A stretch of DNA of 18,997 nt from the NCBI GenBank assembly GCA_964403935.1, contig CAYOIB010000051.1, positions 1 to 18,997 of the forward strand, given 5' to 3'. Below the pieces are notes generated by a model, which did no database searches, was not told the DNA's origin, and was given only the letters and a program-made list of their open reading frames with translations. Below, piece by piece: positions 1 to 6,955 of this stretch. Position 1 is the first letter of the stretch; each line of letters begins with the position of its first letter. The stretch is from SLLG01 sp964403935 (GTDB lineage Bacteria > Verrucomicrobiota > Verrucomicrobiia > Opitutales > Oceanipulchritudinaceae). Position numbers and translations under genes: made by a program.

Positions 1-414
1 TCGAATCCGAGACCGAAGCCGGCGTGGGGAACTGATCCGTAGCGACGGAGGTCACTCCGGGTATTGCCCGGTTGATATGGTTTCTATCTTCCCGCTACTG
101 GCTATCCCTATTTTCAAAATCCTTCCCCATCTCCGCGTATGGGACCCCACTCCAATCGGAGAACGCACACTGGAAAACGTTACATGTCCTGACGATGCGC
201 GGGAGGATCGAGCATCTTGAATCCAGTGGTGAGACCACTGAATTATCGGTCGACAGAGCCTTCTTCGACTTACCCAGAGGCAAGTACTTTTTACCTGGTA
301 GAATATGGTGAGAAGAGGGGTTGGTGGAGGGTATGGGATCAAACGCGCTTTACAAGATGCTGGAGGGTCTCCGTTTCAGATTGCCCGGCTGGGAACGGGG
401 TATTGAATTGATAA
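1..414. other. Left-edge stretch without a convincing gene
   Basis: No reading frame here has a recognisable protein; the short open frames overlap each other on both strands and none shows a family motif. Visible structure is limited to a 7-bp hairpin (CAGTGGT at 224-230 paired with ACCACTG at 234-240, loop GAG), a small CCGGG/CCCGG hairpin at 57-71, and the repeat core at 291-308 with its second block at 344-354 (listed separately). The hairpin at 224-240 has no T-run after it, so it is not a clear terminator. The stretch probably holds the promoter and 5' leader of the thioesterase gene at 415, but no confident -35/-10 pair is visible. Confidence 0.5.
291..354 (+). repeat. Diverged partial copy of the 6.7-6.9 kb repeat/leader element
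   Basis: TTACCTGGTAGAATATGG at 291-308 is the exact reverse complement of 6789-6806, and all but its first base also matches 6898-6914. A second shared block, CGCGCTTTACA, lies at 344-354, 35 bases after the core. In the copy beside ispF the same block lies 37 bases after the core, at 6741-6751 on the minus strand. The sequence between the blocks has diverged. Both copies read toward a start codon, reached 124-134 bases from the core's first base (thioesterase ATG at 415, ispF ATG at 6673). Two separate matches at almost equal spacing make common origin likely. Whether it is a mobile repeat, promoter/leader or RNA element is not known. Confidence 0.6.
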
Positions 415-840
415 ATGATCGGCAAGTTGGACGCAGCGGAGTATACATTTCGGCTTTCTTTCGAAGTCCGCGACTACGAATGCGATATCGAGGGGATTGT
501 GAACAACGCAGTCTACCAAAACTATCTGGAGCACACGCGACACGTTTTCCTGCGCCAGCAAGGGGTGGACTTTGCTGCGTTGGTGCGAGCCGGCGTGCAT
601 CTGGTCGTAACCCGGATTGAATTGGATTATCTGTTTCCCCTGCGTAGTGGCGATGCCTTCTGGGTTGGGGTGAAGATGGAACGCCATTCAGCTATCCGCG
701 CGCGCTTTCATCAGGGGATTTTCCTCGCTCCTGATGACCAGCCTGTCTTGCGGGGAATCGTTACCGGAGCTTCGCTTGACGCCTCCGGTCGCCCCACTCG
801 TACCAACGTCCTGAACCAGCTTTTTCAGAACACTCCGTGA
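415..840 (+). CDS. Acyl-CoA thioesterase, 4HBT hotdog family (YbgC/FadM type)
   Basis: A 141-residue single-domain hotdog protein predicted to hydrolyse acyl-CoA thioesters in the cytoplasm. The family signature runs from about residue 17 to 46: a DYECD segment with the likely catalytic Asp24, then GIVNNAVYQNYLEHTR, matching the YbgC/FadM pattern D-x-x-G-x-V-N-N-x-x-Y. Length fits the family (about 130-150). The ATG at 415 is the only start that keeps the whole fold; no strong ribosome site precedes it. The gene stands alone on the plus strand, converging 61 bases later on the Gfo/Idh gene. Natural substrate is unknown; members act on short or aromatic acyl-CoAs, so only the family is firm. 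Confidence 0.85.
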   Translation: MIGKLDAAEYTFRLSFEVRDYECDIEGIVNNAVYQNYLEHTRHVFLRQQGVDFAALVRAGVHLVVTRIELDYLFPLRSGDAFWVGVKMERHSAIRARFHQGIFLAPDDQPVLRGIVTGASLDASGRPTRTNVLNQLFQNTP

Positions 841-858
841 ACTAAATCCTCCGGGGCC

Positions 859-899
859 CCAAACGCGGAAAGCCGCCATCCCATTGTTCCATCGTTTGG
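859..899. terminator. Possible 3' hairpin shared by convergent genes
   Basis: In the 61-base gap between the convergent thioesterase and Gfo/Idh genes, CCAAACG (859-865) is the inverted repeat of CGTTTGG (893-899). A smaller GC hairpin nests inside (GCGG 865-868, loop AAAG, CCGC 873-876). There is no classic T-tract on either strand, so termination is inferred from position and pairing only. Confidence 0.3.
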
Positions 900-901
900 C
901 C

Positions 902-1954
902 TCAGCCGTCCCAAACAAACGGATCCGGTCGAGTATAGGACGTTTTCAGAGTCACGTGCCGGTTTGCATGTGAAGCCTCCTCTATTGCGAGCATGATTCC
1001 GGTAATATGGAGGAGAAGGTCGGCTCCTGCCCGAGGGGACCGATTCTCCCGAATAGCCATGGCCATTTCCGCTACGCCGAGTCCTCGCCCAGGGCTGGAA
1101 AATCCCGGTGCCTCCACAAAACTCTCCACCTCGCCAGGACCTTTCCTCAGCACAACCTTATCCTGATAGGCATTGGCGTCAGGCAAGACCAGGGTGCCTT
1201 CGGTGCCATGGATCTCCGTTCTCGGGAAATAGCCATCCACATCTCCCGAGGCCAAGACAGAGGCCACGGTGCCATCAGTGAAATCGAGCACCCCCGCAAC
1301 TGTTGTCGGGATGGATACGTTGATCTTTCCCGCCGGCGTCTCACGTTGGGGAAAGCGGATCTCCGCTGAACCCGTGGCCCGCCCCACGGGACCGAGCAGA
1401 GTAACAAGCGCGGTCAGGTAGTAGGGTCCCAAGTCGAGCAACGCTCCCCGAAAAGCCGTGTGATAGCGTTCGCGATTGAAGGCTCCGACCGAGACAAGAC
1501 TGGTGGCGGCGATCGGCTGGCCGATGCGTCCTTCATCAATGAGCCGTCGACAAAGCTGCAGGCTTGAGCCAAGAAACGTATCCGCTGCACCGCCGACCTG
1601 CAGGCCTGCTTCCGCTGCGGTTTTCACAATCTCTTCGGCGTGATCCATCTGCAGGGCCAAAGGCTTCTCAGTAAAGAGATGCTTTCCAGCCTTCAGAATC
1701 CTCATGCTCAGGCCATGATGCGCCAGAGCCGGAGTCAGGTTCAGGACCAGCTCAATCTCCGGATCTTCGAGCAGCGCGTCCGGTGTGCAGACGCGCGGGA
1801 TATTGAACTCCTTTGCCCTCAGCTCGGCCGATTCCGGAGCCAAGTCGGCACAGGCAACGACCTCGACTGTGGAGGCGAAGGCGGTCGTGAGGTTACGCAG
1901 GTAGGCAGGGGCAATCTTGCCACAGCCAAGAATGCCAACTTTTACTGGCTTCAT
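902..1954 (-). CDS. Gfo/Idh/MocA family NAD(P)-dependent oxidoreductase
   Basis: A 350-residue dehydrogenase of the glucose-fructose oxidoreductase / inositol dehydrogenase type. The N-terminal Rossmann fold shows GILGCGKIA (residues 7-15), and the family's EKP motif is at 96-98 (FTEKPLA), with Lys97 the usual catalytic lysine. The C-terminal domain contains a DLGPYYLTALVTLLGP stretch, as in a common Gfo/Idh subfamily with Tyr where others have His. Length is typical. It lies last in a minus-strand run after the PfkB kinase, 105 bases away, and may share a transcript with it. The neighbourhood suggests sugar, polyol or nucleoside metabolism, but the substrate cannot be read from sequence. Confidence 0.88.
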   Translation of the reverse strand: MKPVKVGILGCGKIAPAYLRNLTTAFASTVEVVACADLAPESAELRAKEFNIPRVCTPDALLEDPEIELVLNLTPALAHHGLSMRILKAGKHLFTEKPLALQMDHAEEIVKTAAEAGLQVGGAADTFLGSSLQLCRRLIDEGRIGQPIAATSLVSVGAFNRERYHTAFRGALLDLGPYYLTALVTLLGPVGRATGSAEIRFPQRETPAGKINVSIPTTVAGVLDFTDGTVASVLASGDVDGYFPRTEIHGTEGTLVLPDANAYQDKVVLRKGPGEVESFVEAPGFSSPGRGLGVAEMAMAIRENRSPRAGADLLLHITGIMLAIEEASHANRHVTLKTSYTRPDPFVWDG

Positions 1955-2059
1955 GGGGTGTTGTTAATGGGGGAAAAGGGGGGATTGGGAATTCTCAGAG
2001 AAGCTATGCGATTCAAAAGATGCGCGTCGACACCTAATCTCGCGAAGAACGCATCCCGT

Positions 2060-3067
2060 TCAGAGCTCTTGTGCGACGGGGCGCAAAGGGGCGAGGGCTG
2101 CTTCCGGCAACTCAGCTCCCAGCGTCTGGACGGCGGCCGCTCCGAGCTGGGCCGCGGCGCGACCCGCAGCTTCGAGGCTGCCACCCGAGAGCCAGCTGAA
2201 GAGGAAACCAGCCGCCCACTGATCACCTGCACCGGTGGTGTCGACAAGGTGCGAGATGGGCTCCGCTGGCACATGAATACATTCTTCTTCGCGCGCCAGA
2301 TACGCCCCGTCCTTACCCACTTTGACGGCCGCAATCGAGCAGAAGCGGGTGAGGACTTTCGCTTGCTCCTCGTGACTCAGCTCCTCTCCGAGGAGGGCAT
2401 CTGCTTCCTCTTCATTTGCAAAGACGATGTCCACATAGTTGGTGAGTAATTCAGGCAGCATATCCTTGGCGGCGCGCACCACTTCGAAGGAGGCTAAATC
2501 CAGGCTGATGGTGCACCCGGCAGCCTTCGCTGATCGCAGCACCTGCATGAGCAAGTCTGGATTGAAAAGAAGGTAGCCTTCAATGTGTGCGTGGCGGCAC
2601 CCTTCAAAATCCTTCAAGGAGATCTCTTCAGGGGTCAATGTCATAGCTGCCCCCAAGAACGTCCGCATGGTTCGTTCGGAATCGGGCGTGATGAGTGACA
2701 GACATTGACCGTTCGGCATCTCGGCGACTTTGAAGCAAGAGGTATCACCGCCATACTCCGCAAATCGCTCCCGATAGAAGCGTCCGAAGATGTCGTTGCC
2801 CAGTTTTCCGAGGAAACGAGTGCGGCATCCGAGGCGAGCCGCGGTGAACGTGGTGTTCCCGGCAGATCCACCCGGAGCTTGGGCAACTTCTCCGAGAATC
2901 CGGGCACGAATTGAGGCGAGCGCTTCAGCGTCAACCAAAACCATCCCACCCTTCTCGCCGGGAACGGATCCAAGGAACGCATCGTCCACATGGGCAAGAA
3001 GATCGACGACGGGACTGCCGACGCCAATGAGGTCACATTTCTTTTCCAACTGCATAACTAACGGCAT
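2060..3067 (-). CDS. PfkB family carbohydrate kinase, adenosine-kinase-like
   Basis: A 335-residue ribokinase-family enzyme that phosphorylates a sugar or nucleoside with ATP. The substrate-side motif PGGSAGNT is at residues 65-72. The ATP/anion-hole motif DTTGAGDQWAAGF starts at 276, with catalytic base Asp282, and an NEEE metal/phosphate motif lies near 218. The N-terminus (LIGVGSPVVDLLAHVDDAFL) and GGSAGN, rather than GGKGAN, resemble bacterial adenosine kinase/nucleoside kinase members; this narrower assignment is inference. An alternative ATG four codons downstream (3055) is equally possible, since neither start has a clear ribosome site. The upstream DUF6941 gene ends 15 bases earlier, so the two are almost certainly cotranscribed. 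Confidence 0.88.
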   Translation of the reverse strand: MPLVMQLEKKCDLIGVGSPVVDLLAHVDDAFLGSVPGEKGGMVLVDAEALASIRARILGEVAQAPGGSAGNTTFTAARLGCRTRFLGKLGNDIFGRFYRERFAEYGGDTSCFKVAEMPNGQCLSLITPDSERTMRTFLGAAMTLTPEEISLKDFEGCRHAHIEGYLLFNPDLLMQVLRSAKAAGCTISLDLASFEVVRAAKDMLPELLTNYVDIVFANEEEADALLGEELSHEEQAKVLTRFCSIAAVKVGKDGAYLAREEECIHVPAEPISHLVDTTGAGDQWAAGFLFSWLSGGSLEAAGRAAAQLGAAAVQTLGAELPEAALAPLRPVAQEL

Positions 3068-3082
3068 AAATACAAAGAAAAC

Positions 3083-3505
3083 TCAGGCACTTACGCCGAG
3101 ATTCGTAGCCAGAATCGGTTCGTCATCGACCTCCACAAGAATGATGTAGTTCCCTTCTTCCGGGAAAGGGAGGTTGTGCATGTCGTTGATCAGGTTAATC
3201 TTATGGAGCGGACTCTTCGACTCAAACGGCCGCTGAAGAAGCGGCTTGAGATTCTCCATATCGGTTCCCATCGAGACCTTGAGGGTGTGCTGGCCCACCC
3301 CGGCATCTGTCAGTGTCAAAAACCAGACCATGCGGCGGTGAACGGTCGGGAACTGACGCGCGCGGATATTGGAAAAGCACCCCATCAGGTAATGCTTGCC
3401 GGTAGCTGGATCAATGTGGACGGCATCGCACATTTGCCAGCAGAGGACTTGGGGTTTGGCTCCGCTCATTTGACCCAGCGAAGGTGCGGGTTGATCGAAA
3501 GTCAA
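3083..3505 (-). CDS. DUF6941-like protein of unknown function
   Basis: A 140-residue protein without signal peptide or membrane segment. The central region, CDAVHIDPATGKHYLMGCFSN at about residues 26-46, then RARQFPTVHRRM and a closing FPEEGNYIILVEVDDEPI, has the layout I associate with DUF6941: a compact beta-rich domain with a cytosolic CDA(V/I)..D..TGK opening. No catalytic motif is visible and I infer no function. It ends 15 bases before the PfkB kinase gene, so the pair is likely translated from one mRNA. The start at 3505 has several in-frame possibilities; the domain needs at least residue 15 onward (GAKPQVLCWQMCDA). Confidence 0.7.
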   Translation of the reverse strand: MTFDQPAPSLGQMSGAKPQVLCWQMCDAVHIDPATGKHYLMGCFSNIRARQFPTVHRRMVWFLTLTDAGVGQHTLKVSMGTDMENLKPLLQRPFESKSPLHKINLINDMHNLPFPEEGNYIILVEVDDEPILATNLGVSA

Positions 3506-3752
3506 AGCTTATGCCGAAGATGAAGGGGTCCACTTCCACCCACAAAAGTGAAACCGATGAAAATAAACTCCCAGGCATTCAGGAATCTTGGAGGCTGCCT
3601 TAAAACCCAGAGCGACTGCTGCTGCATCACCAGGAAATCAGCCTCGGCTGGGGAACAACACGCCTTCGGTCGCGGACGGTGTCGCCCATCACCCCAACGC
3701 GCTTCACATTCACTACAAGCCCCCGCTGGGCCTCCGGCCGACGAAAAGGCCT

Positions 3753-3768
3753 TCTCATTTCAATGAGA
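3753..3768 (-). terminator. Hairpin directly after the FAD oxidoreductase stop codon
   Basis: Read on the minus strand, TCTCAT-TGAA-ATGAGA forms a 6-bp stem with a tetraloop immediately after the TGA stop (3769-3771), followed five bases later by TTTT. The stem is AT-rich and the T-run short, so this is a weak terminator candidate. The rest of 3506-3752 shows no gene I can support. Confidence 0.3.
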
Positions 3769-4830
3769 TCACTTAAAGAACCTCTGTACATTGAGCTCCC
3801 CAGGCAGTGCCTCGGTTCCCAGAATGTAATCCCGGAGCAACTCTGCCAACCAAGGGCCGTAAAGCGTCCCCTTTGATCCGAATCCATTGAGAATAAAATG
3901 CCGCGGGGCGCTTGGATGGCGGCCCACGACCGGGCGCGTATCCCGGACAATCGGACGCACCCCAGCGTGCTGCGAGAGGACTTCGACGCCTCCTTCAAAG
4001 ATGGCGGAAAGATTCCGCAGCAGCGTAGCCGTCCCCTCCACGGTGGGACCCGACTCAAAATCCGCCCAGGAATAGGTTGAGCCCACCCGTGCGGTTCCAT
4101 CCGGCAAAGGCTGGATCCAGCAGGCACCGTTGACGATTGCCGAGGTTGGAGGGAACCCTTCAAGCCGAACTCGCACCCATTCGCCCTTGGCCGGATTGTC
4201 ATCAATAGAGGCCCACAGCGGATTCAATCGCATCCGCCAGCCTTCGCACCAGACAATCGTACCGGGGACAGACTGGTATCCGGCGGACAAAGGATCGAGA
4301 AGGGGCTCCGCGTCTGGAGGATTCCACGTCACACGTACATCGTTTTCAAGAAGGCGTCGGTGCGCAGAAAGAAACGCCTGCACATCGAGCCATCCTCCGA
4401 GCTCCGTCGCGAAAGCACCATAGGGAGCGCACAGAGGTCCGCGCATCCATTCGCTCTCCTCCACGGTGAGATCCCGGATATAGCGGTTTGCTTCCGGCTC
4501 ATTACGGCGGGCTTCCAATTCCTTCGCCTGCCGCTCATCCTGTAAGATCCTCAGGATCGGCACGTCATGAAAAAGGCGTTCGCCGCAAATACGTTCGACA
4601 CGTTCATAGAAAGAGCGCGCCCGCGGCAAAGCTTCGGCAAGCCGCCAAGCCGGACGCAGACGGCGTGTAGCGAGCGGATTGATCTGCCCCGGACCCACAG
4701 GTGAAGCTGCGCCCGGACGCGTTTCATCCAAAATCCGGATGGAGCGCCCTGTCGCCAGAAGCACATCCGCGACACAGGCTCCAGCGAGTCCGTAGCCCAC
4801 TACTGTGATCGGCTCGATCAGATCGGCCAT
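3769..4830 (-). CDS. FAD-dependent oxidoreductase, DAO (D-amino-acid oxidase-like) family
   Basis: A 353-residue flavoprotein. The N-terminal dinucleotide fold is clear: ITVVGYGLAGACVADVLL (GxGxxG at residues 12-17) with the ribose-binding acid at about 35-36 (ILDE). The C-terminus has the DAO-family FAD signature: HAGVRPIVRDTRPVVGRHP followed by ILNGFGSKGTLYGPWLAELL. It resembles glycine-oxidase and MnmC C-domain flavoproteins, which oxidise secondary or primary amines, but it is standalone and its substrate is not evident. It diverges from the DoxX gene, whose likely start lies 68 bases away, and is separated from the DUF6941 gene by about 260 bases, so cotranscription with the downstream minus genes is uncertain. 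Confidence 0.83.
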   Translation of the reverse strand: MADLIEPITVVGYGLAGACVADVLLATGRSIRILDETRPGAASPVGPGQINPLATRRLRPAWRLAEALPRARSFYERVERICGERLFHDVPILRILQDERQAKELEARRNEPEANRYIRDLTVEESEWMRGPLCAPYGAFATELGGWLDVQAFLSAHRRLLENDVRVTWNPPDAEPLLDPLSAGYQSVPGTIVWCEGWRMRLNPLWASIDDNPAKGEWVRVRLEGFPPTSAIVNGACWIQPLPDGTARVGSTYSWADFESGPTVEGTATLLRNLSAIFEGGVEVLSQHAGVRPIVRDTRPVVGRHPSAPRHFILNGFGSKGTLYGPWLAELLRDYILGTEALPGELNVQRFFK

Positions 4831-4898
4831 CCGCTAAACTCCGCTTGCGCATCAACCATCGGCTTTTAGGGTGGCACAGAAATCTCTCTCTTCAATAC

Positions 4899-5330
4899 AT
4901 GAGTCTCTCCTCGGTAAGAACACTCTTCATACGTCCGGAATTCGGGCTTCTCGTGATTCGAACAACGCTCGGCCTGACCCTGTTCTATTTCGGACTCTCC
5001 AAATTCCTCGGCGGACAACACGTCCTGGCCCAAATCGGAAAGAGCATCGAGGGAATTGGCATTTCTGCGCCCGATGGGACCCCCATGCCGCTCTTCTTCG
5101 GCATCATAGCAGCCTTAACAGAAATGATCGGAGGCCTCCTTTTGACCCTCGGCTTGCTCTTCCGGCCGACAAGTGCCCTCCTGATTTTCATGATGGCCGT
5201 GGCCACGATTTCCAAATATACACAGACAGATGGAGATTTTTCCGCTTGGGCTCATCCATTCACATATACCCTCGTGTTGCTGGGGCTGCTCTTTACCGGG
5301 CCGGGGCAATTGAGCATGCAACGCGATTGA
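4899..5330 (+). CDS. DoxX family four-helix membrane protein
   Basis: A 143-residue inner-membrane protein with four hydrophobic segments, roughly residues 15-36, 63-87, 91-105 and 119-133. It carries the DoxX signatures RTTLGLTLFYFGLSKFLGG in helix 1 and LTEMIGGLLLTLGLLFRP in helices 2-3. I chose the ATG at 4899 because the longer in-frame TTG start at 4845 adds 18 residues unlike the family. DoxX proteins are small quinone/redox-associated or stress-associated membrane proteins with poorly fixed roles; no partner is obvious here. It is divergent from the FAD oxidoreductase, so the 4831-4898 gap should hold promoters for both, though none is clear by eye. Confidence 0.8.
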   Translation: MSLSSVRTLFIRPEFGLLVIRTTLGLTLFYFGLSKFLGGQHVLAQIGKSIEGIGISAPDGTPMPLFFGIIAALTEMIGGLLLTLGLLFRPTSALLIFMMAVATISKYTQTDGDFSAWAHPFTYTLVLLGLLFTGPGQLSMQRD

Positions 5331-5376
5331 GCTCTTTCAGACGACAGAATGGCCGGCCCCCCCGCCCTGGGGGACA

Positions 5377-5646
5377 ATGTCCTCTCGCCTATCCCATTAC
5401 CTTTCTATGACACCGCAGGAACAGAACTTTCAAGATTACAAAAAGGCCGAAACCAAGGCCCTAGAGCTGCTCGCTCAAATGCGAGCTGTTGCCCCCCGCA
5501 CAGTCGACATCGAACTCGCCTTGCTGGTCGCCGTATTCGAATTGCACAAGGGAACGACACCCCCCGAGACAACGGCACGCATCATTCAAGGGCACCTTGA
5601 AACCCTCGTTCCTCATTACGAGTCACCCTCTTCAGATGCCTCGTAG
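5377..5646 (+). CDS. Small hypothetical protein between DoxX and ndk
   Basis: An 89-residue predicted soluble helical protein I do not recognise. The core MTPQEQNFQDYKKAETKALE, then LLAQMRAVAPRTVDIELALLVAVFELHKGTTPPETTARIIQGHLETLVPHY, reads like a genuine folded protein with two amphipathic helices; the C-terminus is polar. A purine-rich GGGGGA sits 3-4 bases before the ATG at 5377, supporting that start. An ATG at 5407 (79 residues) is the alternative. It follows DoxX by 46 bases and precedes ndk by 85 on the same strand, and no overlapping frame looks better. Function unknown. Confidence 0.55.
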   Translation: MSSRLSHYLSMTPQEQNFQDYKKAETKALELLAQMRAVAPRTVDIELALLVAVFELHKGTTPPETTARIIQGHLETLVPHYESPSSDAS

Positions 5647-5731
5647 ACTCGGCAGAGGTCAAGCGCGGGAAAATGAGGCTTGTCTCGGTCATGCATCGAG
5701 CCCTTAGAAGGAACGCCAACCAAACGTATTT

Positions 5732-6154
5732 ATGGAACAAACCTTGATAATTCTCAAGCCCGACGCTTTCGCGAAGCGTAAAATCGGGGCTACAATTGAT
5801 CGTTTCGAACAGGCTGGCTTCGAGATCGTAGGAGCGAAAATGCTCCGCCTCGGGAAGGAAATTCTTCGCGAGCACTATGCCCACATCGCGGACAAGCCCT
5901 TCTTTCCCGAAATTGAAGATTTCATGAGCTCCCGCCCTGTCCTGATCCTCCTCCTCGAGGGGCAGAACATCGTGGCCCGTATCCGAAACCTCGTCGGGGC
6001 GACCGATTCCAACAAGGCAACCGCCGGAACCCTCCGTGGCGATTGGGGAACCGATATGATGCTGAACATCGTCCACGCTTCAGATTCGCCGGAAGCCGCA
6101 GCCGCTGAGATCAAACGATTCTTCGACGAAAAGGAAGTCTTCCGGATTTCCTAA
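5732..6154 (+). CDS. ndk: Nucleoside diphosphate kinase
   Basis: A 140-residue cytoplasmic enzyme that transfers the gamma phosphate between nucleoside tri- and diphosphates through a phosphohistidine. The family start TLIILKPDA (4-12) is present, along with GATDSNKATAGTLRGDWG (89-106) and the active-site motif NIVHASDS with catalytic His115. Length matches bacterial Ndk. All key residues are intact. No good ribosome site lies in the usual window. It reads toward ispF, and the two stop codons are separated by a short GC-rich hairpin (6167-6181). Confidence 0.97.
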   Translation: MEQTLIILKPDAFAKRKIGATIDRFEQAGFEIVGAKMLRLGKEILREHYAHIADKPFFPEIEDFMSSRPVLILLLEGQNIVARIRNLVGATDSNKATAGTLRGDWGTDMMLNIVHASDSPEAAAAEIKRFFDEKEVFRIS

Positions 6155-6166
6155 GCCGGCCCCCAG

Positions 6167-6181
6167 CGGAGGGCTCCTCCG
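6167..6181. terminator. GC-rich hairpin between convergent ndk and ispF
   Basis: CGGAGG (6167-6172), loop GCT, CCTCCG (6176-6181) is a perfect 6-bp GC stem filling the gap between the ndk and ispF stop codons. It can fold on either strand, so it could be a bidirectional 3' structure. No T-tract follows on either side, so intrinsic termination is only a suggestion. Confidence 0.4.
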
Positions 6182-6673
6182 TCAACGCTCACAACGCACC
6201 ATGAGAGCCACGGCGAAGGCCGTCATGCCCTCACCACGTCCGACAGATCCAATCTGCTCGTTTGTCGTCGCTTTGACGCCCACCGCGTCCACTGCAATCC
6301 CACACGTACGGGCTAATTGACCGCGTATCGCTTCCAAATGTGGGGCGATCTTCGGACGTTCCGCGACCAAAGTCGTATCGACATTGCCCGGAGCCCATCC
6401 CAGCTTTCGCGCTTCAGCTACAGCTCGGGCCAGAATCTTCTGAGAGTCGATCCCCTCCAGAGCGGAGTCGGTGTTCGGGAACCAATACCCGATGTCCGGA
6501 AGCCCCACCGCACCCAGAATGGCATCTGCGAGCGCATGCGTCAGCACATCCGCATCGGAATGCCCTTCCAAGCCAAAGGCACACGGAATCAACACGCCGC
6601 CCAAAATAAGCGGTCGCCCCACCTGAGTGCGATGAACGTCAAACCCATGGCCTATCCGAAACGCTGTCGTCAT
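6182..6673 (-). CDS. ispF: 2-C-methyl-D-erythritol 2,4-cyclodiphosphate synthase
   Basis: A 163-residue enzyme of the non-mevalonate (MEP) isoprenoid pathway that cyclises CDP-ME 2-phosphate to MEcPP with release of CMP. The signature RIGHGFDVHR (6-15) provides zinc ligands Asp12 and His14, and EGHSDADVLTHALADAILGA (36-55) supplies His46. The C-terminal KATTNEQIGSVGRGEGMTAFAVALM is the family's conserved tail. Length is standard. The ATG at 6673 has GGA/GGAG just upstream and is overlapped (ATGA) by a 40-codon open frame inside the adjacent repeat. Its upstream gap carries two repeat copies that both read toward this gene, so its expression may depend on them. Confidence 0.97.
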   Translation of the reverse strand: MTTAFRIGHGFDVHRTQVGRPLILGGVLIPCAFGLEGHSDADVLTHALADAILGAVGLPDIGYWFPNTDSALEGIDSQKILARAVAEARKLGWAPGNVDTTLVAERPKIAPHLEAIRGQLARTCGIAVDAVGVKATTNEQIGSVGRGEGMTAFAVALMVRCER

Positions 6674-6722
6674 GCTCCAAATCCAATAACCCTTCCGACG
6701 GCAATGCCATCCAAATCCCCGC

Positions 6723-6914
6723 CCTGAATCCTCACCACCCTGTAAAGCGCGCCTCTGCCACTCCCGCCCGTGCTGTTGGAGCCTATAGCCATATTCTACC
6801 AGGTAAGATATTTATTGCGTCGGTAATGCCACCTGAATCCTCACCACCCTGTAAAGCGCGCCTCTGCCACTCCCGCCCGTGCTGTTGGAGCCTACAGCCA
6901 TATTCTACCAGGTA
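6723..6914 (-). repeat. Two 83-bp direct repeats (109-bp period) upstream of ispF
   Basis: Positions 6723-6805 and 6832-6914 are identical except one base (T in copy 1, C in copy 2 of CCTAYAGCC), offset by 109 bases. Weaker similarity continues past both edges: an AATGCC-containing segment (near 6697-6709 and 6818-6831), and AT-rich sequence after GGTA (6806-6820 and 6915-6926). The true duplicated unit is therefore about 109 bp with small indels. Read on the minus strand each copy starts with TACCTGGTAGAATATGG, then CGCGCTTTACA, and runs toward ispF. A diverged copy sits at 291-354 in front of the thioesterase gene. Near identity implies a recent duplication. Nothing like a transposase, terminal repeat or CRISPR layout accompanies it. 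Confidence 0.9.
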
Positions 6915-6955
6915 GATTATTTGTTGACAGCGGCAGCGGTGGTGGAGCTTGAGGT

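Noticed and set aside
1..30. The first bases (TCGAATCCGAG) look like the T-arm 3' half of a tRNA cut by the window edge.
   Set aside because: The expected acceptor strand would end with an unusual discriminator and no CCA, and the rest of the tRNA is outside the window. It cannot be verified and the match is short.
1640..2449. Long plus-strand open frame of 269 codons.
   Set aside because: It lies antisense across the Gfo/Idh and PfkB genes, both of which have clear family motifs; its translation has none.
902..4830. The minus-strand metabolic genes as one defined catabolic operon.
   Set aside because: Gaps of about 260 and 105 bases, and no common substrate; only the DUF6941-PfkB pair is tightly spaced.
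4845..4898. Upstream TTG start extending DoxX by 18 residues.
   Set aside because: The extension is unlike DoxX N-termini and lies in the divergent promoter gap; ATG 4899 fits the family length.
6723..6914. CRISPR-like repeat.
   Set aside because: Only two copies, 83 bp long, 26 bases apart, with no cas genes; a tandem duplication explains it.
6723..6914. Small structured RNA such as SRP RNA, suggested by GTGCTGTTGG and TACCAGGT strings.
   Set aside because: The conserved SRP apical-loop sequence (GGAAGGAAGCAGCC type) is absent and the overall fold does not match.
6924..6929. Perfect TTGACA as a -35 box for the amidohydrolase gene.
   Set aside because: No TATAAT-like hexamer lies 16-18 bases downstream, and the gene start is only 27 bases away.
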